A DNA stretch of 64,000 nt from UBA7430 sp002478765 (GTDB taxonomy: Bacteria > Bacteroidota > Bacteroidia > Flavobacteriales > UBA7430), in contig CALSTU010000002.1 in the NCBI GenBank assembly GCA_943789355.1, positions 62,001 to 126,000 on the forward strand, read 5' to 3'. Positions 17,257-25,697 of the stretch are shown piece after piece. Every line of letters starts with the position of its first letter. Position 1 is the stretch's first letter. The translations under genes were made by a program, and so were the position numbers. The notes beneath the pieces are model-generated. The model had not been told where the DNA came from and made no database searches. It saw only the letters and a program-made list of their open reading frames with translations.

Positions 17257-17904
17257 TTATTTATCTGTGGGTTTAAACTCCGATTGTTCCAGCACATCTT
17301 GATTCACATACGGGAAAGAATCAATTTTTTGCAGACTGTAATAACTGTCCAATCCCGAAATACCCGCACAGTTGTATGAGGAAAGATCAATCTGCCCAAT
17401 GGAATCTACCGATGCGTCGGGTAATTCAACCATTTCAACAGAGCCAATAATAAGTCTGCATCCGTTAGGTAAAAGGATTTCATCGAGAAGCTTCAAGCCA
17501 ATCTTTACCGAGCTTTCTTTCACAAATGGGGCATGAAAAGCTCCCATAATTTCGGGACTTAACTTCATTAAGTCGAACTCAGAAATATTAGAATCCGTCT
17601 TTGCCGATGTAAAATGTGCTTGTTTTACAAATGAAGTACTGACCTGGTTTATGGTGTAATATTGGGTCTCTGTAATGTTGGTGTAAGTATCACTCTTCCT
17701 GGAGTGCGTAGGCCGACAAATAAGTCCTAGCTGAGGTGGCTGAGACCCTAAATGAACAACCGATGAGAAAATAGCCACATTATCAACACCATCCTTAGAT
17801 CTTGTGCCTATGAGGTTTGCAGGCTTTACACCTGTGATGGAATTGATGACGTTCAATCGTTTGATTTTATTCAATTCGGAGATGTCGTTTTTATCAAGTA
17901 GCAT
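17257..17904 (-). CDS. Flavin reductase family protein
   Basis: A 215-residue flavoredoxin-like protein of the flavin reductase (FMN-binding split-barrel) family. Conserved features are the N-terminal ITGVKPANLIGTRSKDGVDN near residue 23, FSSVVHLGSQPPQLGLICRP near 46, and the SRKSDTYTNI block near 67 where the FMN phosphate is usually held. The C-terminal half is shorter and more divergent. Its start codon overlaps the photolyase stop by 11 bp, so the two are translationally coupled. A role in supplying reduced flavin to the neighbouring photolyase is attractive but inferred from order only. Confidence 0.88.
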   Translation of the reverse strand: MLLDKNDISELNKIKRLNVINSITGVKPANLIGTRSKDGVDNVAIFSSVVHLGSQPPQLGLICRPTHSRKSDTYTNITETQYYTINQVSTSFVKQAHFTSAKTDSNISEFDLMKLSPEIMGAFHAPFVKESSVKIGLKLLDEILLPNGCRLIIGSVEMVELPDASVDSIGQIDLSSYNCAGISGLDSYYSLQKIDSFPYVNQDVLEQSEFKPTDK

Positions 17905-19348
17905 TGGGTCGTGTGTGTAAGGTTAGTATTCTATTTTTCTCGCTTTTCACTAGTGGGTCTCTTCGGTGTGCCCATAATTTTTGTCTGGAATTTCGAGGAT
18001 ATGTTTCTAAATCTACTCTGGGTGTCGGGTAATCGCTGGCGCCGTCATAAAACTGCTTTTCCATATCAGTCATCAACCAGGGCTCATGAATGAATTCATT
18101 CGGGATGTGTTTCAATTCGGAAATCCATTTTCGAATAAAGACGCCCTCAGGGTCGTGATCTCTGGATTGTTTTACAGGATTGTATACTCGAATGGTGTTG
18201 ATACCCGTTACCCCCGCTTGCATTTGAAATTGTGTGAAATGAATGCCCGGTTCATAATCTAAAAACAACTGTGCCAAGTGATACACCCCATGTCTCCAAT
18301 CGCAATCGTAGTGGTGGCAAAAAAAAGAAACCAATAGGGCACGCATTCTAAAATTAATCCACCCGGTAGTTTGCAGGCAGCGCATGCAAGCATCTACAAG
18401 TGGCAAACCGGTAAGACCCTTTTTCCATGCATCAATAAGCTCAGGGTTATTTTCATAAACCAACGTTTCGTAACCTCGATTCACACATAGGGTCTCATAA
18501 TCGCATTCTGCTTCAAATTTCTGAATGAAATGACTGCGCCACTTCAAGCGCATGGTTATTCCATTAAAACTCCTTTTATAATTAACCGCATTCGGATGGT
18601 ATTTGATGTAGTGATATGCTTGCTTAATCGACAGGTTTCCCCAAGCCAAATAAGGCGAAATTCGTCCACAAGACCGCCTGCTTTCGGTGGGTTTGGAAAT
18701 GAATTTCGAATAAAACTGCCCTCTATCTTCACAGAAGGATTTTAAGTATGCCCAAGCACTCTTTTCACCGGGCGCTTGAAAATCATCGGAGTAGTTTTCG
18801 CAAATTTGTTTCAATTCCGCTTCCATCTGAAAAGGATGTAAAAACTTCCCGTGGTTTGTTAGGGAATAATCATTCTTAAGGATATCCTCATAAATTTTTT
18901 GATACCAAATCTTATCCCAGTCGGCCCGATTTTGTATACCCCTCAGAACATTGTCTTTTTCAAACTCCCTCCACGAAATGCCCAAGTCACGAAAAAATGT
19001 TTTCAATGTCTTGTCTCGATTCCAAGTATTTTGAACACCCGACTCTTGATAAGAATAAATCGTATCCAAATCAAATTGCTCCGCTAAATACTCAAAGGCC
19101 TCAAATGCTGAAGTATGGAAAATGATTACCTCCCTCCCATACGCCGATAAAACCTCATTCATTTGTGCGATGGAACGGTAAATAAACTGCAAATGTCTTT
19201 CGGAGGTATCCGGATGTGATAATAAATCGGACTCAAAAATATAAATGGGTAAATAATCGATGGAATCTAATTCTGCTTGATGAAAGGGCAAGTGATCTTG
19301 TGTGCGCAAATCTCGTTTCAACCAAACTACATTCCGTTTTGCTTTCAT
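17894..19348 (-). CDS. Cryptochrome/photolyase family flavoprotein
   Basis: A 484-residue photolyase-fold protein. The N-terminal alpha/beta antenna domain begins VVWLKRDLRTQDHLPF. The C-terminal FAD-binding helical domain shows RISPYLAWGNLSIKQAY near residue 237, RLKWRSHFIQKFEAE near 275, LPLVDACMRCLQTTGWINFR near 320, and NTIRVYNPVKQSRDHDPEG near 395. These support blue-light-driven DNA repair or light sensing. The usual WGRDPYRN-like stretch is replaced by the INTIRVYNPVKQSRDHDP version typical of a bacterial subgroup, so calling it a CPD or 6-4 photolyase is not safe. It forms a two-gene unit with the flavin reductase. Confidence 0.9.
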   Translation of the reverse strand: MKAKRNVVWLKRDLRTQDHLPFHQAELDSIDYLPIYIFESDLLSHPDTSERHLQFIYRSIAQMNEVLSAYGREVIIFHTSAFEAFEYLAEQFDLDTIYSYQESGVQNTWNRDKTLKTFFRDLGISWREFEKDNVLRGIQNRADWDKIWYQKIYEDILKNDYSLTNHGKFLHPFQMEAELKQICENYSDDFQAPGEKSAWAYLKSFCEDRGQFYSKFISKPTESRRSCGRISPYLAWGNLSIKQAYHYIKYHPNAVNYKRSFNGITMRLKWRSHFIQKFEAECDYETLCVNRGYETLVYENNPELIDAWKKGLTGLPLVDACMRCLQTTGWINFRMRALLVSFFCHHYDCDWRHGVYHLAQLFLDYEPGIHFTQFQMQAGVTGINTIRVYNPVKQSRDHDPEGVFIRKWISELKHIPNEFIHEPWLMTDMEKQFYDGASDYPTPRVDLETYPRNSRQKLWAHRRDPLVKSEKNRILTLHTRPNAT

Positions 19349-19422
19349 CTACTTTTAAAAAGAATGGATTATTTTTAGTGGTGGACTAGTCTCAAAGTAT
19401 TCTGTGGGTTTAGCTCTTGTGT

Positions 19423-19821
19423 TTATTCTGGGCAACGCCCTAAGAATAGATTGTCGTAGGTTCCATTGAAATAAAAATCTTCAGGAGCTTTTCTGTAATG
19501 TTCGTCTACAAATTCAGAAATTCCGTTGGCATCAAAACAATTGTTGAAATAAGACCACTCCCAGGCCAACACGGCAATGTTGGTTGGCAAGTCATGGTAA
19601 GGCGTTAAGATGTAGCGAAAGGTACCTCCATCATCCGATGCACGAGCGCATGCAAAAGCTTCCAAAGCGTCAATGACGGACGAATCCACACAAGGATTGT
19701 ACAACAGTGCGATCCCTCCGTGCTCAAGATTGTGCAAATACCTTTGAGGCGGCATGTAATCGTAGGTACCCCCATTTCCCCCACATGGGCCGATGAGAAC
19801 CGCTGGATGGTGGGTGTACAT
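19423..19821 (-). pseudogene. DUF3105 domain fragment, displaced C-terminus of the LRR protein
   Basis: This frame continues the preceding secreted protein after a one-base slip. It reads GTYDYMPPQRYLHNLEHGG (the DUF3105 core with its LHNLEHGG signature), then IALLYNPC, YILTPYHDLP and a C-terminal W-rich stretch ending FLGRCPE. DUF3105 is a secreted-domain family of unknown function. The real start is not the ATG at 19821; that codon lies inside the DUF3105 coding sequence. Rejoining at the C-run 19769-19773 restores the pattern HPPSSGSHRPMWGKWG followed by TYDY. The fragment is either a true mutation product or a homopolymer sequencing error. Confidence 0.8.
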
Positions 19822-21319
19822 CGTAACAAATTCCCCCAGGATTTTCTATATGGTTGGCTTCGGTGCTTTTACGATAAACCACATAAGGGCTACATACTTC
19901 GGGATAGGCCGATTCGATGCAAGAATAATCTATCAGGTCATCCCAGGTATCCGTACATTCATATTCGCAAGTACCGTCATCATAAAGCACATTTTCGTTG
20001 TAATTTGTAGCGAGTAAATCGCTACATCCCACAAGCTTTTTTAAATGCAAAATACTGTCTTGCAAAGACAAATTAAGATCCTCAAGATTGGTGTCTGATG
20101 AAAAAACATAATCACAGAGATGAAAGTTATTTACTGCTTCTTCTAACTTCACCTGATATCCATGACCGGGAATTAAATATCCCACTCCGTTAAAACCGTA
20201 TTCAGGTAAGTAAGCTGCACCCTCATTGTTTTTGACAATCACAATGAAATCTACAAGTTCAGAAAATGCTTCCAACAGGTCTGTAGAGTCTGGACAAGCG
20301 AATCCAAACATGTTCCACCCTGCTCCCATATCAAATGCAAAGGGATTGAAAGTTTCCTGAGAATCAACAGACAAAATTTGACAGGAAGGATACGAACTCA
20401 ATAGTTGACTCAACGCAATTGGATATTGTCGGATACAAGAGATCGGATTGTTTTGAATGTTAAGATCAATCATACTTTCGGGTAAATCAGGTAATTCGGT
20501 AAGTAGATTGTTTTGTATTCGCAACTGATTGATTGCAAGAGATAAAGCACCTATTTGGCTGATTTGATTGTTGTAAACAAGAGCTGTGGTAAGATTTTTT
20601 GGGAAATCGGGCAACGCATTCAAATTGTTGTACGCACAATAAAAAATTTCAAGACTGTCAGGAAGTTCTGAAATGGTAGCGATGTTATTAAAACAAAGTT
20701 TTAAATCTTTCACTCCCTCAGGAAATGGGTTTACATAGGTGAGGCTGTTAGAACGCAAATCAATCTTTTTGAGGCTTGAAGGAAAATCTCCCAAAAAGTT
20801 AATCTGATTGTTTCGTGCATACAAATACTCCAAACTTTCGGGTAAATCGGAAAGTTCAGTTAAGCCATTCACATTAACAGAAAGGGTTTGTAAATTAGTG
20901 AACTGCGAAAGACCGTTGATGTTCACCAAACCCAGATTGTCCAAGTTCAAAAGGGTTATTTCACCCACTTTCAATGGATCAGGCTGAAATTCATCATTCA
21001 ACAAGTCTGGGTAATTGGTGTTAAAATAAGCGATGAGTTTTGGGTCAGAGATCTTCTGAAGGTCAGTCACATCGTCGTGGCCGTGGCCGTGATCGTGATC
21101 GTGACCGTCGTGATCGTGATTGCCGTCATCAGAAGCTTGCTGACTGTCTAATACTTGAAACAAAGAATCCAAAGTCATAAGCACATCCATAGGATAATCC
21201 ATACAGTTGGGATAAATAGTCATGATGGAGTCTATTTGTCCCTGAACACTCGTCTGAGATTTAACTGGCATGATTGCCAAAAGAAGTATAAAGACGGAGA
21301 GGTAGATTCTTTTTTGCAT
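19724..21319 (-). CDS. Secreted leucine-rich-repeat protein with His-rich linker, frameshifted before DUF3105
   Basis: A 531-residue frame with a Sec signal (ending MPVKSQ), a His/Asp/Gly-rich linker (residues 68-81), and about eight leucine-rich repeats of the LPESLEYLYARNNQI type (residues about 110-300). A PLEYGF-like region follows, then one GCSDLLATNYNENVLYDDGTC motif shared with the large T9SS protein, and the first part of DUF3105 (HPPSSGSHRPMWGKWG). The last 15 or so residues (YLRLHAASKVFAQS) are out of frame. An intact gene would span 19423-21319. No T9SS sorting domain is seen. The repeats suggest a surface binding function; the ligand is unknown. Confidence 0.82.
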   Translation of the reverse strand: MQKRIYLSVFILLLAIMPVKSQTSVQGQIDSIMTIYPNCMDYPMDVLMTLDSLFQVLDSQQASDDGNHDHDGHDHDHGHGHDDVTDLQKISDPKLIAYFNTNYPDLLNDEFQPDPLKVGEITLLNLDNLGLVNINGLSQFTNLQTLSVNVNGLTELSDLPESLEYLYARNNQINFLGDFPSSLKKIDLRSNSLTYVNPFPEGVKDLKLCFNNIATISELPDSLEIFYCAYNNLNALPDFPKNLTTALVYNNQISQIGALSLAINQLRIQNNLLTELPDLPESMIDLNIQNNPISCIRQYPIALSQLLSSYPSCQILSVDSQETFNPFAFDMGAGWNMFGFACPDSTDLLEAFSELVDFIVIVKNNEGAAYLPEYGFNGVGYLIPGHGYQVKLEEAVNNFHLCDYVFSSDTNLEDLNLSLQDSILHLKKLVGCSDLLATNYNENVLYDDGTCEYECTDTWDDLIDYSCIESAYPEVCSPYVVYRKSTEANHIENPGGICYDVHPPSSGSHRPMWGKWGYLRLHAASKVFAQS

Positions 21320-21372
21320 AACTATATTATTTTTTTCTTATACAAATTTACTGAAAATTAATTGGAATCGAG

Positions 21373-21555
21373 TTATTGTCCGATGGCAATTGCATCAAAT
21401 TGTTGAATAGCACCATCATCAATACGAATGGAAAACTCTATGGGATTGCAACAAACCTCACAATCTTCGATGAAAACTTGATGATTGATGCTAAAATCAA
21501 CCAATTTACATTGCTCTTCAAAACAATACGGACAGCAAAAATAACTTTCAAGCAT
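21373..21555 (-). CDS. CPXCG motif-containing cysteine-rich protein
   Basis: A 60-residue zinc-ribbon-like protein of the CPXCG family, with two Cys pairs: CCPYC near residue 7 and CEVCC near 33, followed by the conserved NPIEFSI strand. The first motif reads CPYCFE, lacking the usual Gly. The family occurs widely in proteobacteria and Bacteroidota without known function. It lies 53 bp upstream of the LRR gene on the same strand. Confidence 0.85.
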   Translation of the reverse strand: MLESYFCCPYCFEEQCKLVDFSINHQVFIEDCEVCCNPIEFSIRIDDGAIQQFDAIAIGQ

Positions 21556-21614
21556 CGCATTTGAGGTCTTAAATTAAATCATATCGATTTGTAAATTTAC
21601 GCCTAATACGCCAT

Positions 21615-22067
21615 TCATGAAGGATCCTCGACTGACTTTCTTGACAAATGAAATTTTGCAAACGCGAAATACAGAAACAAGCCCACCGGCATCAACACCA
21701 CACCAAAAAAAACAGAAACCCTTCTGGGCCAGGGTTTCAATCCTAGTCGGAGACAGCGCTTCCAAATCCATCGTGTGACAAAAATATCGCCCACCACCAC
21801 ATGGGCCCAGGTGGCTGTGAAAGCCGATTTGCTTGACAGCGCCTGGGCCATGGCTTCAACAAAACCCATAGTAGAATCTTCCATGGATGAAAAACTTCCT
21901 AAATCAAAAATGAATATCAAAAACCAGACAGTGATAGGCCCCACAAAAAACCAGGGGCCTTTCATTAGCTTATGGGTTTTCGCTGCTTCTGGGTTCAACA
22001 GCATCGCAAACCAAAAAGGCCCTACCCAAAGGGTGGACAGTAAAAAAGAAACGTCATACAGATCCAT
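21615..22067 (-). CDS. ABA4-like (DUF4281) membrane protein
   Basis: A 150-residue membrane protein with four predicted helices (about 5-25, 38-56, 85-105 and 118-138). The segment FTATWAHVVVGDIFVTRWIW near residue 82 and the early LWVGPFWFAMLLNP match the ABA4/DUF4281 family, named for a plant protein needed for neoxanthin formation. In bacteria the role is unknown, though neighbours are often carotenoid or light-related genes. The photolyase pair lies two genes away, but no carotenoid gene is present. Assignment rests on motif resemblance. Confidence 0.7.
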   Translation of the reverse strand: MDLYDVSFLLSTLWVGPFWFAMLLNPEAAKTHKLMKGPWFFVGPITVWFLIFIFDLGSFSSMEDSTMGFVEAMAQALSSKSAFTATWAHVVVGDIFVTRWIWKRCLRLGLKPWPRRVSVFFGVVLMPVGLFLYFAFAKFHLSRKSVEDPS

Positions 22068-22254
22068 AGCCTTGCTGTTTTTAATGAATAAACATTGATC
22101 TTATCTAAGACCAAGATACAGAAAAGCTTAGATGAGCGGGTACTGTTTTTTGAAAGAAAAATTATCAGGATGCATCATCATGTGCAAATACCCATTTCTA
22201 AATTATGTGTTTACGAAAACTATGGGTAAACGGATTGCATGGGTTTAAACAATA

Positions 22255-22283
22255 AATAAAGCCTCTACAATAGAGGCTTTATT
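22255..22283 (-). terminator. Hairpin terminator after the small membrane protein gene
   Basis: A perfect 13-bp stem (AATAAAGCCTCTA/TAGAGGCTTTATT) with a CAA loop lies 18 bp after the minus-strand stop at 22301. Confidence 0.75.
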
Positions 22284-22300
22284 AATTTTAATCAAAACAA

Positions 22301-22555
22301 CTAAATATCTTTATTTTTTATCGCAAAAAATCTAAGGTAAATCGGAAGAGATTGGCTAATTGCTGCGAAGAGTAATGATTTTATAATTAATTCATTGCCA
22401 ACATTAACCGTTACCTCATTTGCATCATTTTGCATTTTATATTCTAAGCATAAAAAACCATAATAGATTACAAAATTAATGATGTACGATACCAACAAAA
22501 TCAGCCAAAAATATCTTTTAAAATATTTAGTAAACAGCGTTTTATCTTTTTTCAT
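22301..22555 (-). CDS. Small two-helix membrane protein
   Basis: An 84-residue basic protein with two predicted membrane helices (WLILLVSYIINFVIYYGFL and a C-terminal one around LIIKSLLFAAISQSLPIYL). The ATG at 22555 gives the natural start MKKDKTLFTKYFKRY; a GTG at 22564 would create a GTGA overlap with the upstream lipoprotein gene. No family is recognised. The tight spacing means it is almost certainly translated with the lipoprotein. An immunity or anchoring role is possible but not shown. Confidence 0.65.
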   Translation of the reverse strand: MKKDKTLFTKYFKRYFWLILLVSYIINFVIYYGFLCLEYKMQNDANEVTVNVGNELIIKSLLFAAISQSLPIYLRFFAIKNKDI

Positions 22556-22560
22556 AAAAT

Positions 22561-23337
22561 TCACTCTAAAGTACAGCCTGCAATCGCAGATCTAGTTGCA
22601 GAACTTCCTGCAACAACGGCCAAACTGATCCAACCTATAGGCCCACCAACAATCCCTGTAGCAGCAACTCCTAACATTCCAACTCCAGCAGAAATACCGT
22701 CACTTGTTACTGCATTTTTCCAATTAAACGAATACCTTTTTCCATCCTCACTGTGTGCTTTAACCAATACACTATGGCCCGTTCCAGTACCTCCACTTTC
22801 AATAGGAGCCCAAAATCGTGCAGAACTCTCAAAAACACCAAAAGTGACAAGCAGGGAATTGACTTCTGTAGAACTGAACTCTTTATTTTCATAAGCAAAC
22901 ATGGCCTTGTTTTTTAATAAAATTAAATCTTTGGAAAATTCAGAACAATGATTGGTGCTTTCTAATAAGCCCATAACCTCATCAACATAAGAGTAAGCCT
23001 TTACGCTCATCTTATTTTTTAAAAGAGATACATATTTATTTTCAATTTCCTCACCAGACAACTCCAGATCTTCTTTTTGAAAATCATCCAAAACAATTTT
23101 GTTTAGCTGAAACCGTTTAATCAATTCGATTTTTTGATCCTCAGCATCCCAATCGAAATCTTTAAAAACTGTTGCCAAAGTTTCATTGTGGTAATCCCCC
23201 ACTTTTTTCACCTCAACTTCACTAACTATGTAAGCCGTTTCAAGTGTTTTTTTGGAAATTTCTTCAGGTAAAACTTTGTCTTTGTTGCAGGAGGCAAAAC
23301 AAACAACTCCGATACTCAATGCAATTAATTTTTTCAT
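22561..23337 (-). CDS. Hypothetical lipoprotein with Gly-rich hydrophobic C-terminus
   Basis: A 258-residue exported lipoprotein: a signal peptide with lipobox VCFASC (Cys17), then a mostly helical charged region (residues about 25-165), a GGTGTGHSVLV strand region, and a C-terminal 40-residue stretch rich in Gly, Ala, Val and Ile (SAGVGMLGVAATGIVGG, GWISLAVVAG) of glycine-zipper type. Such tails insert in or lie across membranes in some toxins and channel-like proteins, but no named family is recognised. It is followed at once by a small two-helix membrane protein, then a terminator, so the two form an isolated unit. No promoter consensus was found upstream. Confidence 0.7.
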   Translation of the reverse strand: MKKLIALSIGVVCFASCNKDKVLPEEISKKTLETAYIVSEVEVKKVGDYHNETLATVFKDFDWDAEDQKIELIKRFQLNKIVLDDFQKEDLELSGEEIENKYVSLLKNKMSVKAYSYVDEVMGLLESTNHCSEFSKDLILLKNKAMFAYENKEFSSTEVNSLLVTFGVFESSARFWAPIESGGTGTGHSVLVKAHSEDGKRYSFNWKNAVTSDGISAGVGMLGVAATGIVGGPIGWISLAVVAGSSATRSAIAGCTLE

Positions 23338-23576
23338 TATATAGAACTTTTTGGTTTATAATCATTAAATCTATAAAACTATATTTCTATATACAATAGG
23401 TAATTTTACCCTTTATGATGCGAAAGCAAAATACAGATAGATAATTAATATGTAGTAAAAGATGCATGAAGTCCGTTTTTAGTTGTCTGATCCATCTTAA
23501 AAAAAACCAATTAAAACATTGATATCGAAGGATTGAAAGTCTAACGTGAACTGGATAAAAGAGAAAAATGTGAGAT

Positions 23577-23610
23577 AAAAAAAACTCCCCCGGATGAACG
23601 GAGGAGTTTT
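23577..23610 (-). terminator. tRNA-Asp terminator
   Basis: On the minus strand AAAACTCC...GGAGTTTT form a stem reinforced by inner CCG/CGG pairs, followed by a run of eight T. It begins 12 bp after the tRNA end. Confidence 0.8.
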
Positions 23611-23621
23611 CATTTTTGCTG

Positions 23622-23695
23622 CGGTCTGGACGAGACTCGAACTCGCGACCCCCTGCGTGACAGGCAGGTATTCTAACCAACTGAACTACCAGACC
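23622..23695 (-). tRNA. tRNA-Asp (GTC)
   Basis: A 74-nt cloverleaf on the minus strand. The acceptor stem GGTCTGG pairs with CCAGACC. The anticodon arm CCTGC-CTGTCAC-GCAGG gives anticodon GTC, and GTTCGAGTC forms the T arm. The discriminator is G. CCA is not encoded. Confidence 0.95.
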
Positions 23696-23729
23696 AAGTT
23701 TACTAAAGAACTTGTCTTTAACAGCGAGG

Positions 23730-23760
23730 CAAATATAGATGATTTTTCAAGGCCTACAAA
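23730..23760 (-). promoter_or_regulatory. Consensus promoter of tRNA-Asp
   Basis: On the minus strand TTTG, exactly 19 nt, then TATATTTG form a full match to the Bacteroidota primary promoter. The -7 element lies 34 bp upstream of the mature tRNA 5' end. Confidence 0.75.
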
Positions 23761-23900
23761 CAGTTCACAAAAAAAAATCACTTTTTTTTAACTTGAATTT
23801 ATACTCAGTTGGAAGACAGCCAAATAGTAACCACATCCTGCTTAATCTGGGTTAGATCTAGGGGTCTGTAATGCCTTACAAAGCCAACAAAGATTAAAAC

Positions 23901-25595
23901 TTAAGCCTGAAGTAGTTCCAGTTCTTGCTTTACAAAATCCGCCAGTTCTTTTACGTACGCCGCTGAGAAATCAAACTTGATGTCGGCAGCAGTGTAGATT
24001 TCTCCGATGGTTTTAGTGTATCCCAAGCTTAGGGCTTTATCGTAAGCGTCTAAGGCCTTTTCAGCATTTTGTTTGTAATTGCGCCAAACTGCAATGGCGC
24101 CTAACTGAGCCATTCCGTATTCTATATAGTAAAACGGTACTTCGTATATGTGAAGTTGCCTTTGCCAAGCCGTTTTGTGTTCCTCATCATATCCCGACCA
24201 ATCCACCCGTCCGGTACCGTAACGTTTGGAAATGGACAGCCATTGGTTGTGACGATCTTCATGACTGTGCCCTGCATTTTCATACAACCAGTGCTGAAAC
24301 TCGTCCACCATGGCAACCCAAGGCAGGGTGGCTAAAACACCTTGCAATTGTTCTTTACGAGCACGACGCCATTGCTCTTTATCGGTAAAGAATACGTTCC
24401 AGTGCTCCATGGAAATAAGCTCCATACTCATGGAGGCCAATTCGGCGACTTCTGAAGGTGTACTTTTAAAGTCGGTAAGCTCTAAATCTTTGGTTTTAAA
24501 GGAATGAATGGCATGACCACCCTCGTGAACCATGGTCACAGCATCTCTGAGTAAGCCCACCGCATTCATATAAATAAAAGGAACGCCTGTTTCGTATAGC
24601 GGGTACATAAATCCGCCGGGTGCTTTTCCTTTTCGGGAGACCAAATCCAGATGGCCCATTTTTTTCATTTCACGCAAACAAGCCCCGTAAAATGGTCGAA
24701 TTCGATCAAAGCATTCGATGCATTTATCCAAAAGCTCCTCCCCGCCTTCAAAAGGTTTTAGGGGTTCGTTACCGTTCGGATCCACTTGCATGTCCCAGGG
24801 CTTTAATTGATCCAAGCCTAAGCTTGCTTGACGTTCTTTATGTATTTCGCGAATGAGGGGTACAATTTCTTTTTCAATGGATTCGTGGAACTTAAAACAA
24901 TCTTCCTTGGAGTAATCAAAGCGACCCATCGCCTGAAACTTGTAATCTCTAAAGTTTTCGAAGTCGGCGTTTTTAGCCACTTGTTGACGCTCCTCAATCA
25001 AGGTATCCAAAAGCGCATCCAAAGCTGTTTTATCTTCAAGCCTACGGGCGTTGATTTTGTCAAAAGCCTCTTTACGTTGGCCTCTGTCGGTATTTTTAAG
25101 AAGCACTCCGGCTTGCTGAAGCGTCATTTCTTTTCCTTCAACATTCACCGTCATCTGCGCCGATATCTCTCCAAACTTCTGTGCTTTGTTGGCTAAAGAA
25201 GTAAACAAGGGTATGTTCTCTTCTCGATAGAGTTGTATGGAGTTTTTCACACTTCTGAGGTAAATGAAATAACCTTCAGCATCCAATTCTTGTAAATAAG
25301 GTGACGCTACCAATTTATTGTTAAAACCATCGTCGTAAGGCGCGGTGTTGGGACTGATTTCTTCCACAAAAAAACGAAAGGACTTTTGCAAATTCTCATC
25401 CGTCGTATCGATGTTCATTTTAATGTAACGCCAGGCCATATCTTCCGACAATACGGCATCCAACTCGCTTCGGTCTTGCATCCAAGTTTTAAGAGCTGCT
25501 ACCGAGTGAATTTCTCTTTCTTTTAAGTCTTCAAAATAACTTTGAATTTGTTCCCAACTGTTTATGGTTAAATCTTTAGGTAAAAAATTTCTCAT
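23901..25595 (-). CDS. M3 family oligoendopeptidase
   Basis: A 564-residue cytoplasmic zinc metallopeptidase of the PepF/M3 type that degrades short peptides. The zinc motif HEGGHAIHSF (HExxH) lies near residue 358, followed about 25 residues later by the third ligand region ELASMSMELISMEHW. The N-terminal helical PepF domain and the C-terminal GRVDWSGYDEEHKTAWQRQL and FYYIEYGMAQLGA segments are present and the length is normal. No signal peptide is seen. It is transcribed alone: a hairpin terminator separates it from the upstream operon, and its gene ends 205 bp before the tRNA-Asp gene. Confidence 0.93.
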   Translation of the reverse strand: MRNFLPKDLTINSWEQIQSYFEDLKEREIHSVAALKTWMQDRSELDAVLSEDMAWRYIKMNIDTTDENLQKSFRFFVEEISPNTAPYDDGFNNKLVASPYLQELDAEGYFIYLRSVKNSIQLYREENIPLFTSLANKAQKFGEISAQMTVNVEGKEMTLQQAGVLLKNTDRGQRKEAFDKINARRLEDKTALDALLDTLIEERQQVAKNADFENFRDYKFQAMGRFDYSKEDCFKFHESIEKEIVPLIREIHKERQASLGLDQLKPWDMQVDPNGNEPLKPFEGGEELLDKCIECFDRIRPFYGACLREMKKMGHLDLVSRKGKAPGGFMYPLYETGVPFIYMNAVGLLRDAVTMVHEGGHAIHSFKTKDLELTDFKSTPSEVAELASMSMELISMEHWNVFFTDKEQWRRARKEQLQGVLATLPWVAMVDEFQHWLYENAGHSHEDRHNQWLSISKRYGTGRVDWSGYDEEHKTAWQRQLHIYEVPFYYIEYGMAQLGAIAVWRNYKQNAEKALDAYDKALSLGYTKTIGEIYTAADIKFDFSAAYVKELADFVKQELELLQA

Positions 25596-25614
25596 CGGTT
25601 TGTTAAATCATATT

Positions 25615-25638
25615 AAAAAAGGCTCCATCTGGAGCCTT
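25615..25638 (-). terminator. Terminator of the ruvX-def-TPR-S8-DUF5606 run
   Basis: AAGGCTCC and GGAGCCTT form an 8-bp stem around ATCT, followed on the minus strand by T6. It lies 60 bp after the DUF5606 stop and just before the M3 peptidase gene. Confidence 0.75.
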
Positions 25639-25697
25639 CAAAAATACCTATTTTTTAAAATAAATTGCCTTTTAAAGCGAATCGTATGGGCAATACA

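Noticed and set aside
19765..19790. Programmed frameshift in the LRR-DUF3105 gene
   Set aside because: No slippery heptamer with downstream structure was seen, and the change is a single base in a short C-run. Mutation or sequencing error is simpler.
23387..23680. Open frame of 97 codons opposite tRNA-Asp
   Set aside because: It reads through the tRNA and its terminator (the frame covers the anticodon arm), the common false gene pattern.
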